A stretch of DNA of 6,024 nucleotides, from positions 1-6,024 of the forward strand of contig JAUVXR010000056.1 of NCBI GenBank assembly GCA_030603495.1. Direction: 5' to 3'. The stretch is from a bacterium (GTDB taxonomy: Bacteria; Armatimonadota; Zipacnadia; Zipacnadales; Zipacnadaceae). This document shows positions 5,563 to 6,024 of this stretch, piece by piece. The notes under the pieces are model-generated. The model was not told where the DNA came from, made no database searches, and worked only from the letters and a program-made list of their open reading frames with translations. Each line of letters starts with the position of its first letter. Position 1 is the stretch's first letter. A program made the translations under genes and the position numbers.

Positions 5563-5648
5563 ACTTAACAGCCCACTTCAGCGCCTCGACCGGGGCGTCA
5601 AATATGGTGCTGATGCACGCGTCGAGGGGCTGAAGTGCACAGTTGTCG
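5563..5648. repeat. Large imperfect palindrome with attC-like layout
   Basis: The arms 5574-5590 and 5621-5637 are 17 bases long and complementary except for one G-G mismatch. The 30-base interior can fold further (GCGTCA 5595-5600 with TGATGC 5611-5616, wobble allowed). Outside the arms are unpaired 4-base spacers on both sides (5570-5573 and 5638-5641), then AAC (5567-5569) opposite GTT (5642-5644). The left box ACTTAAC (5563-5569) matches RYYYAAC; the right box GTTGTCG (5642-5648) keeps GTT but fails most of RRRY. It begins 6 bases after the lipoprotein stop, so an ordinary (non-T-tract) terminator or RNA hairpin is the main alternative. Confidence 0.5.
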
Positions 5649-5723
5649 GGTTATGGACTCACGGCCACAGGGTGGCAGACTGATAGCGCAACAACACCCG
5701 GCTCAGTTTGCTGCATGAGTCAG

Positions 5724-6023
5724 CTACTGTCCGGGCGCTCCGCCCCTCGCTTTGCCTGCCATTATCCGTGCCACCCTTGCATCTTGTTGATGCCAGGGCA
5801 AGCCCACGATCCCCCTGAGCATGCGCTCCGTCACAATCGGTCCGGGCAGTGGATCCCCCAGGGCGATGATGATTTCCTGGATTGCGGGCGCTGCCTCCCA
5901 AGGATGTAAAAGGCGGGACTCTGCGCTTCTCGACCGGCCTGCTGGGCGAAGAGGGATTAGATTCTCAGCAGATGCGCACCTGGGCGCTGGCCAAAGCCAA
6001 ACCGCTGGACAGCGACGGCGACG
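5724..6023 (-). other. Open frame without visible start, possible 3' end of a minus-strand gene
   Basis: A 99-codon minus-strand frame runs from the right edge to TAG at 5724-5726. Its last 60 or so codons look protein-like (AIQEIIIALGDPLPGPIVTE, then RMLRGIVGLPWHQQDARVAR), but I recognise no family. The edge-proximal part is Arg/Pro/Ala-biased and reads like the shadow of the plus-strand frame there. It could be a decayed fragment. Otherwise bases 5649-6024 hold nothing I can name. Confidence 0.2.
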
Positions 6024-6024
6024 G
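5873..6024 (+). CDS. Possible 5' part of a gene running off the right edge
   Basis: The plus-strand frame is open from 5873 (after TGA 5870-5872) to the window end and reads KGGTLRFSTGLLGEEGLDSQ, then QMRTWALAKAKPLDSDGDG. The composition is protein-like, and the final LDSDGDG resembles a calcium-binding or dockerin-type loop. There is no ATG near its beginning (TTG 5882 is the only candidate) and no Shine-Dalgarno site. It overlaps the minus-strand frame described above; at most one of the two is real here. Confidence 0.25.

Noticed and set aside
1-6024. CRISPR array, tRNA, rRNA, transposase or integrase gene.
   Set aside because: No regularly spaced repeats, no cloverleaf or rRNA-like stretches, and no transposase or tyrosine-recombinase motifs were seen in any frame.

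Overview
The window looks like an accessory, low-coding-density stretch of a bacterial chromosome. It carries five recognisable protein genes or gene remnants, long intergenic gaps (about 560 bp and more than 460 bp), small dispersed repeats and several signs of gene decay. Most of it is GC-rich. Two exported lipoproteins with lipobox signal peptides, one of them with a DUF4382-type domain, point to a diderm bacterium. The first gene has a discoidin-like segment of a type I associate with Planctomycetota-like genomes. The lineage is an inference from recalled protein style only; there is no rRNA, tRNA or housekeeping gene to anchor it.

Layout: (1) 1-129, a short hairpin and sequence without a supportable gene. 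(2) 130-864 (+), a discoidin (F5/8 type C)-like protein that starts in mid-domain after a stop and seems to stop early, so probably a fragment. (3) 976-1398 (+), a 140-residue protein carrying only an N-terminal PD-(D/E)XK-type nuclease module (D54, Q77-x-K79) of the kind normally fused to large NTPase effectors in anti-phage defence; a 41-codon ORF of unknown status follows. (4) 1704-3293 (+), a secreted protein with a carboxypeptidase-regulatory-like beta-sandwich domain. Its strong ribosome binding site and ATG (1682) are out of frame with the signal peptide, suggesting a frameshift. (5) 3483-4568 (-), a DUF4382-like lipoprotein with a clear sigma-70-type promoter (4613-4641) and Shine-Dalgarno site. 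(6) 5128-5556 (+), a small, more AT-rich lipoprotein of unknown family. (7) 5557-6024, a large imperfect palindrome directly after that gene, then weak overlapping open frames running off the window.

The genes do not form one operon: the lipoprotein gene (5) is convergent with (4), and every gene is separated by its own intergenic block. Two non-coding patterns stand out. First, a dispersed repeat has three partial copies (1552-1587, 3314-3408, 4815-4922), all in the same orientation. Each can close a short outer stem, with one apparent compensatory base change. Second, the last lipoprotein gene sits between an integron core-site-like heptamer (5100-5106, GTTAGGT) and a palindrome with attC-like layout (5563-5648). 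That is the geometry of a roughly 540-bp gene cassette, although no integrase is visible and one of the four box tests fails.
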